A stretch of DNA of 64,000 bases from an uncultured Collinsella sp. (lineage in GTDB: Bacteria; Actinomycetota; Coriobacteriia; Coriobacteriales; Coriobacteriaceae), in assembly GCA_900540895.1 (NCBI GenBank), contig UQHV01000012.1, positions 16,689 to 80,688 on the forward strand, written 5' to 3'. A program made the position numbers and the translations under genes. The notes below the pieces were generated by a model, which saw only the letters and a program-made list of their open reading frames with translations, was not told where the DNA came from and did no database searches. This document shows positions 28,690 through 37,310 of this stretch, piece by piece (positions within the stretch are counted from its first letter, which is position 1; every line of letters starts with the position of its first letter).

Positions 28690-29920
28690 ATGAACGATTT
28701 CTCCCTCTACTCCCCCACCCGCTTTGTCTTTGGACGAAAAGTGACCGACAAGGTTGGGGAGACCCTGTCCGTCTCCGGCCACCGCCGAGCGCTCATTGTC
28801 TACGGCAAGGGTTCCGTAGTCCGCTGCGGAACGCTCGGCCACGTGAAGGCATCGCTCGACGCCGCGGGCGTGGAGCACATCGAGCTTAGAGGGGTGCGTC
28901 CAAACCCCGAAATAGGCTTGGTGCGAGAAGGCGTCGAGCTCGCACGGGAAAACGACGTCGACATCATCCTGCCCGTGGGCGGCGGCTCAGCCATGGACTG
29001 CGCGAAGGCCATCGCGCTGGGGGCGGTATACGACGGCGACGTATGGGACTTCTTCCGCAAGCGCGCCGTTCCCGCCGACCGCATCGACGTCGCCTGCGTG
29101 GCGACCATCCCCGCATCGGGTCCGAGGCCTCTAACTCCTGCGTTATCAGCAACGACGAGGAGCACCTCAAATGCGGCATTAACACGGACCTCAACCGCCC
29201 GGCCATCGCCTTCCTCGACCCGGAACTGACCTTCACCCTGCCCGCCTACCAGACCGCCGCGGGAGTGACCGACATGATCGCCCATACATGGAGCGACTCT
29301 TCTCCGGCGAGCCCGCCGTGGGCGTAACCGACAACAGCGCCTGCGAGCCAGTGCGCGCTGCGATGGAGGCGGCGTCCAAGGTGATGGAGAACCCAGATGA
29401 CTACGACGCCCGCGCCGAGATCATGTGGGTGGGTACGCTCGCCCATAACGGCCTCGCCGGCTGCGGCCTGGGTGTCCCCGGCCTGCGCGACGGCGATTGG
29501 ACCTGCCACGTCCTTGAGCACGAGCTGTCCGCACTGGACACCAAGATCACGCACGACGCCGGCCTCGCCGTCATCTTCCCCGCCTGGTTGCGCTACGCAT
29601 GGCGAGAGCACCCCGAGCGCTTCCTGGAGTTCAGCGCCCAGGCCTTTGGCGTCGAACCCGTCGATTCGGACGCGGACGAGCTCGATGTGGAGGTAACCCC
29701 CGAGCAGGCAATCGAGTACGCGGTCGAAGCGACCATCGACGAGCTGCAGGATTTCAACGTCTCGCTGGGAATGCCACGCACGCTATCGGAGTTCGGAGTC
29801 ACCGAGGACGATATCGAAAAGATGATTCCGGACCTCAAGATCAACCGCGGAGAGCTCTTCGGCAGCTTCAAGAAGCTCACGCTGGACGACGCGAGAAAGA
29901 TTTACCGCAGCACACTCTAG
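28690..29920 (+). pseudogene. Iron-containing alcohol dehydrogenase, two frameshifts
   Basis: The start ATG 28690 follows GGAGCTCC. Three consecutive frames together give a full Fe-ADH of about 410 residues. Frame 1 has FSLYSPTRFVFGRKV and ILPVGGGSAMDCAKA as far as ATIPASG at 29121. Frame 2 has SEASNSCVISNDEEHLKCG to TDMIAHT at 29287. Frame 3 has MERLFSGEPAVGVTDNSA to the stop at 29920. Each junction is repaired by one missing base (T at 29121, C at 29287). The metal-ligand segments are split across frames. The gene would reduce aldehydes with NAD(P)H. It lies just outside the mobile element. Confidence 0.85.
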
Positions 29921-29976
29921 GAAACAGATGCCCATCCCCCACGGGCGAGCAGCACGGCGGCCCCCGCAAACCAGAA

Positions 29977-30000
29977 ACGGCGCCGCTCCCGCGACGCCGT
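29977..30000. terminator. Bidirectional terminator at the left flank of the element
   Basis: ACGGCGCCGC/GCGACGCCGT pairs with one mismatch around TCCC; on the minus strand TTTCTGGTTT follows. Before insertion it would have served both the alcohol dehydrogenase and the tRNA-Arg gene. Confidence 0.5.
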
Positions 30001-30007
30001 CATATTC

Positions 30008-30055
30008 CCTGGTGCCCCCGGGCGGATTCGAACCGTCGACACCCGCTTTAGGAGA
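30008..30055. repeat. attL: displaced 3' half of tRNA-Arg
   Basis: These 48 bp are identical to 43327-43374 but lack the 5' half of the tRNA, so this copy is the displaced chromosomal 3' end. The integrase gene lies on this side. Confidence 0.92.
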
Positions 30056-30246
30056 TATGATTTAATGCTACCCCCTACCATGCATCAAGCATCATTGAAC
30101 ACCATATAACCGCAGATAAACATAGCAGTTTGTGTCTTTTACCTCTGATAGCTGCGCCTACGCTTTTACAAACATATTACTAACGGCTTTAGCTAAACTG
30201 CACTCAATGAATTGTTGAAAACTCTTCAAAGAAACGGAGTGCAAAG

Positions 30247-31494
30247 ATGTCAGAACAACCACTCATTAGCGGAAGAGGCACGTGTTGGAAAGACAAGAGG
30301 TCGCCTAACACCTATCGCTATTATTTTTCACTTGGAATCAAGGATCCTAAGACGGGGCGCTACAAACGATCCCCAACTTATACGGTTCACTGCAAGACTA
30401 AAACAGAGGCAAAGGCTGCAATGCAGGCCAAGCTGGCAGAAATCAACTCTTCTGGCGCGGTCTCTAAAACTAAAAAGCCAACTCTGCTTGCGTCCTACTG
30501 CTGGGCCTTTCATGAAAATAGGGACACTGAGCTTGCGCCAACGAGCTATGAAAGAGAAGCGTACGATTGCAGGCATATCGAAGACCTATTCGGTGCGTTT
30601 CAGACAATTGAGGGGCTGACTCCCGATCTAATCGAAGAAACATATGCCGAAGCTCGTCGCACGGAAAAATACAAGCCATCGGAGCTTGTGCGGATCAACG
30701 CGAAGTTGCGTCAAATTCTGTCGAATGCAGTCGCGAAGCGGATAATTGACCGAAACCCCTGTGCCACTGTTCATGTTCGCAGACCACGCAACAAAAGAGA
30801 ATCACTAACAATCGACCAAGTTGCCGCCCTATGCACACACCTTCAACACATTGAGCTCACCGCCGAAGCTGTCGGTACGCTAGTACTAGTGTATACGGGT
30901 ATGCGAAAAGGCGAGATGCTTGGTCTCGAATGGCGCGATTGGGACCCCGTCAATAAAACTTTGAAAATTGACAGGCAGTACACCAACGACCATGAATTGA
31001 GGGCACCAAAGTCACAAGAAAGCCAACGCAAAATCCCCGTTGGAGAAACCTTGACCGAGCGTCTTCAATCATGGTCAGCCAAACAAAAAAAGTTCCTGGC
31101 CTCTTTGGGACTGCCTCAGACTGGCAGCACACCCATCATTAGCGATATTGCCGTCGAACAGGGAGTCCCTACTGTCTGCCACATGAAGAATTACATCTAC
31201 AACCATTGGTTTCGCGATTTCGCAGTTAGCTGCAATCTTGGAATCTATGAGCCGAACGATTCAACTGGTGGAAAACTATATAAGGGAATCTGCCCGCATC
31301 AGCTCAGGCATTGTGTCAGCACTTTTATGCTGGCGAACGGATCAGATATTAGAAGCGTGCAGGGCATTCTTGGCCACGCAGACCCCAATATCACCCTCAA
31401 AACGTATACAAGCCTCGTTCAACAATCAGAAATAAAAGCAGTTAAAGGATACGAAGACTTAATCAACGTCTATATACAGAGAAGCGAGCAATAG
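30247..31494 (+). CDS. int: Tyrosine recombinase (integrase)
   Basis: This 415-residue integrase starts after ACGGAGTGCAAAG. It has an N-terminal arm-binding domain (about 1-65, SGRGTCWKDKRS...YRYYFSLG), a SAM-like core-binding domain (about 75-175) and a catalytic domain. The catalytic domain shows Arg in YTGMRKGEML (about 219), HQLRHC (about 351-356), LGHAD and the nucleophile region TLKTYTS. All active-site residues appear present. It catalyses site-specific recombination between the tRNA-Arg sites, and lies directly inside attL. Base composition is clearly AT-richer than the chromosomal neighbours, in keeping with transfer. Confidence 0.95.
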   Translation: MSEQPLISGRGTCWKDKRSPNTYRYYFSLGIKDPKTGRYKRSPTYTVHCKTKTEAKAAMQAKLAEINSSGAVSKTKKPTLLASYCWAFHENRDTELAPTSYEREAYDCRHIEDLFGAFQTIEGLTPDLIEETYAEARRTEKYKPSELVRINAKLRQILSNAVAKRIIDRNPCATVHVRRPRNKRESLTIDQVAALCTHLQHIELTAEAVGTLVLVYTGMRKGEMLGLEWRDWDPVNKTLKIDRQYTNDHELRAPKSQESQRKIPVGETLTERLQSWSAKQKKFLASLGLPQTGSTPIISDIAVEQGVPTVCHMKNYIYNHWFRDFAVSCNLGIYEPNDSTGGKLYKGICPHQLRHCVSTFMLANGSDIRSVQGILGHADPNITLKTYTSLVQQSEIKAVKGYEDLINVYIQRSEQ

Positions 31495-31528
31495 TTTGTT
31501 TTTTATTCATCGTTTCATCCATAATATT

Positions 31529-31546
31529 ACGGTAATATAATACCGT
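31529..31546. promoter_or_regulatory. Dyad upstream of the excisionase gene
   Basis: ACGGTA and TACCGT face each other across 6 bp of AT sequence, between the int stop and the xis-like gene. It may be an operator or an accessory recombination site. Confidence 0.3.
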
Positions 31547-31638
31547 TTCCGCAGGTAGATGCTTTATTTGATTGACATTTAATGGGTTTTATTACATGCT
31601 AAAGCTGTCAGATGGCTACGCATGTAGTCATAAAAACC

Positions 31639-31690
31639 GGCCCCCCAAGTGCTTATGAACCTGGTAAGTCTTACAAGCACAGGGAGGGCC
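31639..31690. repeat. Imperfect hairpin before the excisionase-like gene
   Basis: GGCCCCCCAAGTGCTT (31639-31654) and AAGCACAGGGAGGGCC (31675-31690) pair over most positions, with an inner GTAAG/CTTAC hairpin. No T-tract follows, so it is not a simple terminator. It ends 22 bp before the start codon and could be an RNA control element. Confidence 0.4.
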
Positions 31691-31712
31691 CTCATTGAAA
31701 GGATAGCTCATC

Positions 31713-31958
31713 ATGGCTACTCCAAAGATTAGCACTCAGGCGTCCACACCGACTTTCCCTACTGGTGCCGTTCAGTGCGATCGGTTGCTCCGCGTTAACG
31801 ATATCCGCGAAATCACTGGCTGGAGCGAAAACACCGCGCGCAAGTTTATGCGTGAATCCGGCAAGCTCATCCAAATCCATCGCTCGAATTACATGCTTGA
31901 GAGCTCGTTTTACGAGCTTTTCAAGCAGCTTGAAGGTCATACGGCCCACCTTGACTAG
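31713..31958 (+). CDS. Excisionase-like small DNA-binding protein
   Basis: This 81-residue protein follows AAAGGATAGC. After a Thr-rich leader, LLRVNDIREITGWSENTARKFM and RESGKLIQIHRSNYMLESSFYELF form a MerR/excisionase-type winged helix-turn-helix. Its position next to int and its size suggest a recombination directionality factor. It could also act as a regulator of the downstream gene, which starts 9 bp after its stop. Confidence 0.65.
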   Translation: MATPKISTQASTPTFPTGAVQCDRLLRVNDIREITGWSENTARKFMRESGKLIQIHRSNYMLESSFYELFKQLEGHTAHLD

Positions 31959-31967
31959 GTGGTAAAC

Positions 31968-32354
31968 ATGAGCGAGCTGCCGTCGATTTCCGACAAATAT
32001 CGCGATGATGTTAATGAGCAACGAAAGATTAAAGGGAAAATGGATAAAGCTAATTTTATTTCAGTGCCCGAGTGGGCGTGCTGCGTCACCACCGTCGCTG
32101 CCGAGCGCCTCATCCTCGGCCTTGTATGGAAGTTTGGAAAGCCTTCCACAAACAAAAAAGCCATGGGCTTTTACGCAAAAAGCAAATGGATTGAGGAGCA
32201 TTACCACCTGAGCAAGAACACGATTTCCCGCGCCCACACCTCTTTGAAGGATAAGAGGTACATTCAAAAAGCGGGTGACGGCAGCTGGATGCTTAATTAC
32301 GCTGCAATCTACCGCGCCGCGATCGAAAACGGCTGGGAGCCTCCGAAATCTTAA
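31968..32354 (+). CDS. Winged-helix protein of the element (replication-initiator-like?)
   Basis: ATG 31968 lies 5 nt after AGGTGG; product 128 residues. The central part AERLILGLVWKFGKPSTNKKAMGFYAKSKWIEEHYHLSKNTISRAHTSL contains a helix-turn-helix, followed by DKRYIQKAGDGSWMLNYAAIYRAA as the wing. Such short winged-helix proteins occur beside int/xis in actinobacterial elements and resemble RepA N-terminal domains. I cannot say whether it starts replication or regulates. It is coupled to the xis-like gene (9 bp) and a terminator follows. Confidence 0.5.
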   Translation: MSELPSISDKYRDDVNEQRKIKGKMDKANFISVPEWACCVTTVAAERLILGLVWKFGKPSTNKKAMGFYAKSKWIEEHYHLSKNTISRAHTSLKDKRYIQKAGDGSWMLNYAAIYRAAIENGWEPPKS

Positions 32355-32815
32355 GCCCACAAACCGACTATCGAGGTCGTGAGAGTCGGCCACCGTCAGG
32401 GTGCCCACAAGAACATGCCGCGGATGTAAAATAAAACAGGGTCGAACCGAAACAGTTCCCGGACAATTGGCGTCCGGCCAGACACTTCGATTCGACCCTT
32501 TTTCATGCCCGCACCTAAAACAATCCCATAATCATTCTCGACATCTTTAACGCCATCACTCTCCCGCCACCAACACGTCGTAGGTGCCATTTTCAACGAA
32601 TCGATGTGGCCGTCCATTCATGGTCTTTAAGGCACGTGATACCATGAAAACGTGCGGTATTCCTCCAATCGAAAACCTGCGTGAACGCATGACTTGAGAC
32701 GCCTTTTTAGAACTCACCGATCGCAGGACGACTACAAATCAACAGCGGCCGCGTATTTGTTCCCAGCCGTACGGCGTGGCGGAGTCATGCCCATTGTTGA
32801 TTGGAGTGTCGCACG
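32355..32815. other. Intergenic region with a strong terminator
   Basis: These 461 bp hold a composite terminator (32439-32503) and, presumably, the promoter of the coiled-coil gene. A minus-strand open frame at 32396-32617 overlaps the terminator and has no ribosome site, so I do not call it. Confidence 0.5.
32439..32503 (+). terminator. Composite terminator after the int/xis module
   Basis: Outer arms GGGTCGAA (32439-32446) and TTCGACCC (32491-32498) enclose an inner hairpin CCGGAC/GTCCGG (32459-32464 and 32472-32477). TTTTT follows at 32499-32503. Confidence 0.7.
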
Positions 32816-33391
32816 ATGTCAGACGATAGAAAAATCAGGAAGATCTACGGTTACGGCATAAAGTCCGTCCTCGATGAGGCCGCCGAGCGAATCGAGGCGA
32901 GGTGGCGGGAGAAGCTGCTGCGCGAAACCGCCGACCTCAAGACCGAGAATGCACTGCTCAGGGCCCAGCTCGACGAATTCAACCGCAAGCTCGGCGAGGC
33001 GAGAGGCCGGAATGAAAAGATTGAAGCCGACTGCAATGAGCGGATTGCCTTTATAGAGGAGAAGTTCGAGCTCGATACCGCGAGCCTCGAACTCGAGAAC
33101 AACGAGCTCCACGCCGCGAGCGTCAGGCACCTCGCCGATGCCAGGGAGCTCGACAGACAGGTCGTCCAGCTCCATGCCGAGGCTGAGGCCATGGTCGATG
33201 AGATCGAGCGTCTGCGCGGCGAGCGTGACGCCGCATTGAAAGCCCAAGCCGAGCTGAACGATGCGCTCCTGGCCCAGCGCGACCTGATGGCCGAGGTCGC
33301 CGCCCTCAAGGACCGCCTCGCCGCCTCCGAGCAGCGTGCAGCCGTGGCTGAGGCCAAAATCGAGGTCATGACCCAGATGAAGGGCAAGTAG
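32816..33391 (+). CDS. Coiled-coil protein of unknown function
   Basis: ATG 32816 lies 9 nt after GGAG; product 191 residues. Nearly the whole chain is charged heptad-like sequence (LLRETADLKTENALLRAQL..., DERELDRQVVQLHAEAEAM-like stretches, KDRLAASEQRAAVAEAKIEVM), predicted to be one long cytoplasmic coiled coil. A short basic head KIRKIYGYGIKSVLDEAAERI precedes it. There is no signal peptide. Its GC-rich codon use contrasts with int. It is convergent with the metallophosphoesterase operon, 42 bp away. Confidence 0.6.
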   Translation: MSDDRKIRKIYGYGIKSVLDEAAERIEARWREKLLRETADLKTENALLRAQLDEFNRKLGEARGRNEKIEADCNERIAFIEEKFELDTASLELENNELHAASVRHLADARELDRQVVQLHAEAEAMVDEIERLRGERDAALKAQAELNDALLAQRDLMAEVAALKDRLAASEQRAAVAEAKIEVMTQMKGK

Positions 33392-33433
33392 TCTCGCGCC
33401 CTTCCTGTCAGGTGGCTGATTTATAGAAACCTT

Positions 33434-34171
33434 CTAGAGCGCTTCTAGAAGATTTCTAGAACCGGGCGCAGCATCTTCGATCGGCACGATGTCTCGGTAG
33501 ACAAGGCGATGCTTGGCGTCGAGCCATTCGTCACCGTGGTAATGGCCGAAGAACCAGGCGCGGTAGCCGAGCCGCCCGTCGAGCTCGGCAAGGAATCGCT
33601 GAAGCCGGTCGCCTCGATACTCGCGTCCACGCTCGCGACACAGCCCCTCAGCAAGGGCAGTCGGTGCCTCGTGAGTCACAACGTAGTCGACTTTCCAGCC
33701 CACGCGGTCGAGCGAGGAGCGGCAGTGCTCCGTCTCTTCCTCGCTCGGCATCTCCTCGGGCCACCAGTTCCTCCCCTCCCTGCGATACTGTCTGTCGTTG
33801 CTCGCGGCACCTCCCATGGTGAGGACCGTGGTCCCCGCGATGTCGTACACCTCTCCGCGCATCAGGTGCAGCACGCGCGGTCGTGCCTCATGGACGAGCC
33901 CGCCGTTCCACTCCCGCACCGGCAGCTCGGCCAGGGCGTGGTGGTTCTCGTGGTTGCCGTCCACGAAGCACGTGGTCCAGGGCTTCGACTCGAACCAGTC
34001 GAGCCAGTATTTCTCGGCGTTGGATCCATCCCAGACAAAGCCGAAATCGCCAGCTACGATCACCACGTCATCGCACGTCAGGGTCCGGCCCAGCGGCCAA
34101 TTCTTGAAGGCAAACCGGCTGGACCCGTACTCGGCCCTGCCGTGCACGTCGCCTGTCACATAGACCGTCAT
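33434..34171 (-). CDS. Metallophosphoesterase 1 (MTVYVTGD type)
   Basis: ATG 34171 overlaps the stop of the preceding gene (TGATG); product 245 residues. The calcineurin-like metal motifs are present: VTGDVHG (D-x-H), VIVAGDFGFVWDG (GD), FVDGNHENHHAL (GNHE), YVVTHEAP (H) and WFFGHYHGDEWL (GHxH). It is a close paralogue of the next gene upstream, with the same order of motifs and shared phrases such as TVxTMGGAxSxDRxYR. It is probably a cytoplasmic phosphodiesterase or phosphatase; the substrate is unknown. Confidence 0.85.
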   Translation of the reverse strand: MTVYVTGDVHGRAEYGSSRFAFKNWPLGRTLTCDDVVIVAGDFGFVWDGSNAEKYWLDWFESKPWTTCFVDGNHENHHALAELPVREWNGGLVHEARPRVLHLMRGEVYDIAGTTVLTMGGAASNDRQYRREGRNWWPEEMPSEEETEHCRSSLDRVGWKVDYVVTHEAPTALAEGLCRERGREYRGDRLQRFLAELDGRLGYRAWFFGHYHGDEWLDAKHRLVYRDIVPIEDAAPGSRNLLEAL

Positions 34172-34896
34172 CAGTACGCACCCCACGGCAGGAGCTTGTC
34201 CCCGAGCCTCACAATCCGGTCGTACAGCACGGTATGACGTTCGTCCGGGTTGCCGTCTCGGTGAAAATGGCCGTAATACCAGCGCTTGTAGTCCAAGCGG
34301 TCCTCGAGCCCGTCAAGGAATCCGGTCAGCCGGTCCACATCGGGGCGTTCCCAGCCTGGGCCCGGGTAGAGCGTCGGCGAGAGCATGCGCGTGGCGCAGG
34401 TATGGGTGATGACGCAGTCGACCTTCCAGCCGACCTCGTCGAGCCTTGCCCGCGCGGCATCGAATTCGCGCTCATCCGGGAGCTCCTGAGGCCACCAACT
34501 GGAATACGGAACGCGGTATTCCCTGTCCACGCTCGTGGCACCGCCCATGGTGAAGACCGTCGAGCCGTCGAGCTCGAAGACCTCGCCGCGCGTCAGACGC
34601 CGAATGGACGATGTGTCCGACAGGCGCTGCGTCAGCCCGCCATGCCACGGCTCCATGGGGCGCTCCTCCCAGTGGTCGAAGCGCTCGTGGTTGCCGTCGA
34701 CGAACAGCACCGTGTAGGGCCGCGACTCCAGCCAGGCGATGTCGGCGCATTCCTCGGCAGAGAAATCCCACGGAAAGCCAAAGTCGCCGGCGACGATGAG
34801 ATAGTCGTCGCCGGTAAGACTGTCGCCAAGCTCCCAGTCGCGGAGCTTTTGCATGTCGAGCCCACTGTGGATGTCGCCCGTCACATAGACCGTCAT
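34171..34896 (-). CDS. Metallophosphoesterase 2 (MTVYVTGD type)
   Basis: ATG 34896 overlaps the stop of the third phosphoesterase (ATGA); product 241 residues. Metal motifs are VTGDIHS, LIVAGDFGFPWDF, FVDGNHERFDHWE, VITHTCAT and WYYGHFHRDGNP. A shared STVFTMGGATSVDREYR segment identifies it as the sister of the following gene, probably from a duplication within the element. The full set of ligands suggests that both copies are active. Confidence 0.85.
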   Translation of the reverse strand: MTVYVTGDIHSGLDMQKLRDWELGDSLTGDDYLIVAGDFGFPWDFSAEECADIAWLESRPYTVLFVDGNHERFDHWEERPMEPWHGGLTQRLSDTSSIRRLTRGEVFELDGSTVFTMGGATSVDREYRVPYSSWWPQELPDEREFDAARARLDEVGWKVDCVITHTCATRMLSPTLYPGPGWERPDVDRLTGFLDGLEDRLDYKRWYYGHFHRDGNPDERHTVLYDRIVRLGDKLLPWGAY

Positions 34897-35531
34897 CGAA
34901 TCACCTCTTCCCTCTTGTACGCCGCCAGCTCGCGCTCGACCTGCCTGTCGCCGGTCTCGTTGACCCACCAGGGCCATTTCACCCGACCGCACGGCTCGTC
35001 GACTCCCGCGAACCACTCCCTCAGCTCGTCGAGGCTCACCGGGGCGTGCCCGTTGGCGTCGCAACCGACGTCGTAGCGCAGAAGGCCCTGCTTGCGGTTG
35101 AACTCGTTGTACGCGCCGCCGCTGGTGTGGATGTGCCCGTGGAGGTGCCACGATCCATGGTTCATGCCCTGCCAGTCGGCCATGGGGTAATGGCTCAGGA
35201 CGATCTTCTGCCCGTCGATCTTGAGCACGCAGATCGGCGGCTCCACGGTGAACGCGCCCGCGACCGCCGGCTGGGTCCAGTCCTTGTCGTGGTTTCCCGG
35301 GACGAGGTGGATGCGCCTGCAGGCGATTCGCTTGCGCAGCCCGTAGGCGTCCTGGGCGGTCATCTTGAATGAGAAATCCCCCAGGATGTAGAGCTCGTCG
35401 TCCACGGCGACCCTGCCGTTGATGTTGTCGACGATGGCGTCGTTCATCTGCCAAATCGTCTCCCACGGGCGGTCGGTGAACTTCAGCACGTTCTCATGCC
35501 CGAAGTGGGTGTCGCTGGTGAACCAGATCAT
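34893..35531 (-). CDS. Metallophosphoesterase 3 (MIWFTSDTHFGH type)
   Basis: ATG 35531 follows AAGGAGACATAAAT; product 212 residues. Motifs are FTSDTHFGHENVLKF, LYILGDFSFK, HLVPGNHDKDW, VLSHYPM and HLHGHIHTSGG. It belongs to a different phosphoesterase subfamily from its two neighbours, the type common in phages and mobile elements. It opens the overlapping three-gene operon. No nuclease or ligase partner is adjacent, so a link to RNA or nucleotide second messengers is only a possibility. Confidence 0.85.
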   Translation of the reverse strand: MIWFTSDTHFGHENVLKFTDRPWETIWQMNDAIVDNINGRVAVDDELYILGDFSFKMTAQDAYGLRKRIACRRIHLVPGNHDKDWTQPAVAGAFTVEPPICVLKIDGQKIVLSHYPMADWQGMNHGSWHLHGHIHTSGGAYNEFNRKQGLLRYDVGCDANGHAPVSLDELREWFAGVDEPCGRVKWPWWVNETGDRQVERELAAYKREEVIR

Positions 35532-35727
35532 ATTTATGTCTCCTTCTGTCGCTAAAAAACGTTCTCCTTCGAGGTCAGGAGACGTATTTTGAGCGACATG
35601 AGGCACATATCCCTCATGTTCCAAGCTCCAATCTGCCGAATTTGCTCGGATAGAAGTCTAAGGCTTCGATAGCAGGCACAATTTGATTTTTGAATTATGG
35701 ACGAATTCCTCGTCAGGAGGGTAAAAT

Positions 35728-35820
35728 AGTGCCGACGGCAGCCCAAGTTGTGGTGAGCTGGGCAGAGCCGTTGCTTAGTAGAGTTAGGTCATCGTCTTAG
35801 CGACGGTGACCTTTCTTTTT
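35728..35820 (+). ncRNA. Putative antisense RNA convergent with the small hydrophobic protein gene
   Basis: A TAAAAT box (35722-35727) is followed by about 60 bp with small dyads and then a near-perfect 10-bp hairpin, GGTCATCGTC/GACGGTGACC (35787-35796 and 35802-35811), with TTTCTTTTT after it. The loop contains the stop codon of the opposite-strand small gene, so the two transcripts would overlap at a shared terminator, as in the par/Fst system. No good -35 is visible and the RNA is not proven. Confidence 0.35.
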
Positions 35821-35922
35821 GGGCTTCGGGCCCTGCTTAAGTGCCTTGGAAAGGCCGACAAGGGCCGTGAGGAGCGAGACCATAGCGGTCAGGAGCTTCA
35901 CGAACTCGGTGAAATCGGTCAT
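35797..35922 (-). CDS. Small hydrophobic protein with basic tail (candidate type I toxin)
   Basis: This 41-residue ORF follows GGGAGGTGATGCCC. It has a short polar head (MTDFTEFVK), one hydrophobic helix (LLTAMVSLLTALVGLSKAL) and a strongly basic tail (KQGPKPKKKGHRR). This is the plan of Fst/TxpA-type membrane toxins and some bacteriocin-like peptides. Its stop lies inside the hairpin that terminates a convergent plus-strand RNA. I do not recognise a named family; holin-like or phage-derived peptides are alternatives. Confidence 0.6.
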   Translation of the reverse strand: MTDFTEFVKLLTAMVSLLTALVGLSKALKQGPKPKKKGHRR

Positions 35923-36110
35923 GGGCATCACCTCCCATCGGATGGAGGGCTCTGCCCGGCACGAGGACTGCCGCCAGCGAGGACGATTTTATCAGAGCGA
36001 CTGGCTCTCTTCATTCAATTCATGCTCCTCACCCTCGCCGAGACTGCGGACGTGGCAGAATCGGCACCGAACGGTAGCGCACCAGGGCACTGACGATGAA
36101 CTATCCAAAG

Positions 36111-37310
36111 CTAGCGAGGCGTGTCGCCACGTGAGAAATCGCCACGGTCGACAACGCGATCGTCCATCTGTCGCGACACGGCGCTACCGCTGTGCGCCTG
36201 ACCGGCGGCGCGAACGCGATCGTCGCCGGCATCGGGAACGGCGCCGGCGTAACGGTTGCGAATCTCCCTTGCATAACCGCGACGCGCAAGAAGTTCATCG
36301 CGTACGGCGGGATCTTCGAGCAGGTCTTCGTCACACTTCGGTGCAATGAATTTAGGGAACAGATTGTAGGCGACGCCTTTGCTCGCTTTCGCCTGTTCGA
36401 CCCACGCCGAATACGCTTTCTTGAGACGTTGGATGTATATCTCGCAGCGCTTCTCATAAGGAAGGGCTCGCTCGGCTTCCCTGACGTTATTTTCGAAAGC
36501 CCTCTGCAATGACTTCAACGCAAAGCGTCCGTCAAGACGAGTCAGATTGAAGGTACACTTCGGATTGCCGGCCTCTTTGATATCGAGATCCGTCGCGTAG
36601 ACTCGATTGTTCTTGATGAAAATGTCTACGCCCCATGAGGCAAGTAGTTTTTTGAACTGCTCCATATTCTTCGGGCGACCTTCATTGATTGCAAGATGGA
36701 TCAGCTCACGCAGATTGTTTTTGTAACTGTACTCACCGCGACCGATAATCTCCTTTTCCGTGTCGCGCGGCTGGCGATCGCGAATTATCGAATTCTTCTT
36801 TCCTTTTTCAAGTTGGGCGAGATTCCAGTCCTTATCGAGTTCTCGGACCCATGAGGCGCGTTCGTACTTTCCATGCCGCCCGCCCGTCTCGCAACGTTTG
36901 CCGGTCAGCAAATCGGTACGGTTGATCGCCATGTGCACTGCGTAGCGTTTTCCCGCTTTATCGCTTTCTTCGTGCAGCGCGAGAATCACTTGTTGATGCG
37001 GATAGTGCTTCGCAAGCCATTGCTCCGCGTAGGCCAAACATGCATCGGGGGTCATCTTGCCTCCGTTGGAGCTGCATTCCTCCGGAAGAAACGCGAGGAT
37101 CTGATGTAGCATGATTACGTTTTTGGCTCCGGCTCTCGACGGTCTGTCGTGATGGAAAACCTTTCTGGTTCTATCCATCTTCGAAAACCAGCGATTGCTC
37201 CATTCGATGTTCCAGCCACCACGCGCAATCGCATCTTTTCCGTTGATGTAAGCACGGACATTTTTCGCATACCGTTCACTCGAAACGCTCTTCTGCTTAA
37301 TGACGGTCAT
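36111..37310 (-). CDS. Relaxase / mobilization nuclease
   Basis: ATG 37310 lies inside the 3' end of mobC (14-bp overlap); product 399 residues. The N-terminus TVIKQKSVSSERYAKNVRAYING, the DRPSRAGAKNVIMLHQILAFLPEECSSNGG block and KAGKRYAVHMAINRTDLLTGKRCE are typical of the coriobacterial MobA/VirD2-like relaxases that nick oriT. The third motif has a single conserved histidine (VHMAINR) instead of HxH. It has no C-terminal helicase or primase domain, and the last 60 residues are low complexity. It is transcribed with mobC away from the probable oriT. Confidence 0.85.
   Translation of the reverse strand: MTVIKQKSVSSERYAKNVRAYINGKDAIARGGWNIEWSNRWFSKMDRTRKVFHHDRPSRAGAKNVIMLHQILAFLPEECSSNGGKMTPDACLAYAEQWLAKHYPHQQVILALHEESDKAGKRYAVHMAINRTDLLTGKRCETGGRHGKYERASWVRELDKDWNLAQLEKGKKNSIIRDRQPRDTEKEIIGRGEYSYKNNLRELIHLAINEGRPKNMEQFKKLLASWGVDIFIKNNRVYATDLDIKEAGNPKCTFNLTRLDGRFALKSLQRAFENNVREAERALPYEKRCEIYIQRLKKAYSAWVEQAKASKGVAYNLFPKFIAPKCDEDLLEDPAVRDELLARRGYAREIRNRYAGAVPDAGDDRVRAAGQAHSGSAVSRQMDDRVVDRGDFSRGDTPR

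Noticed and set aside
35552..35746. 64-codon minus-strand ORF upstream of the phosphoesterases
   Set aside because: It has no ribosome site, mixed composition and overlaps the phosphoesterase leader and the putative RNA promoter.
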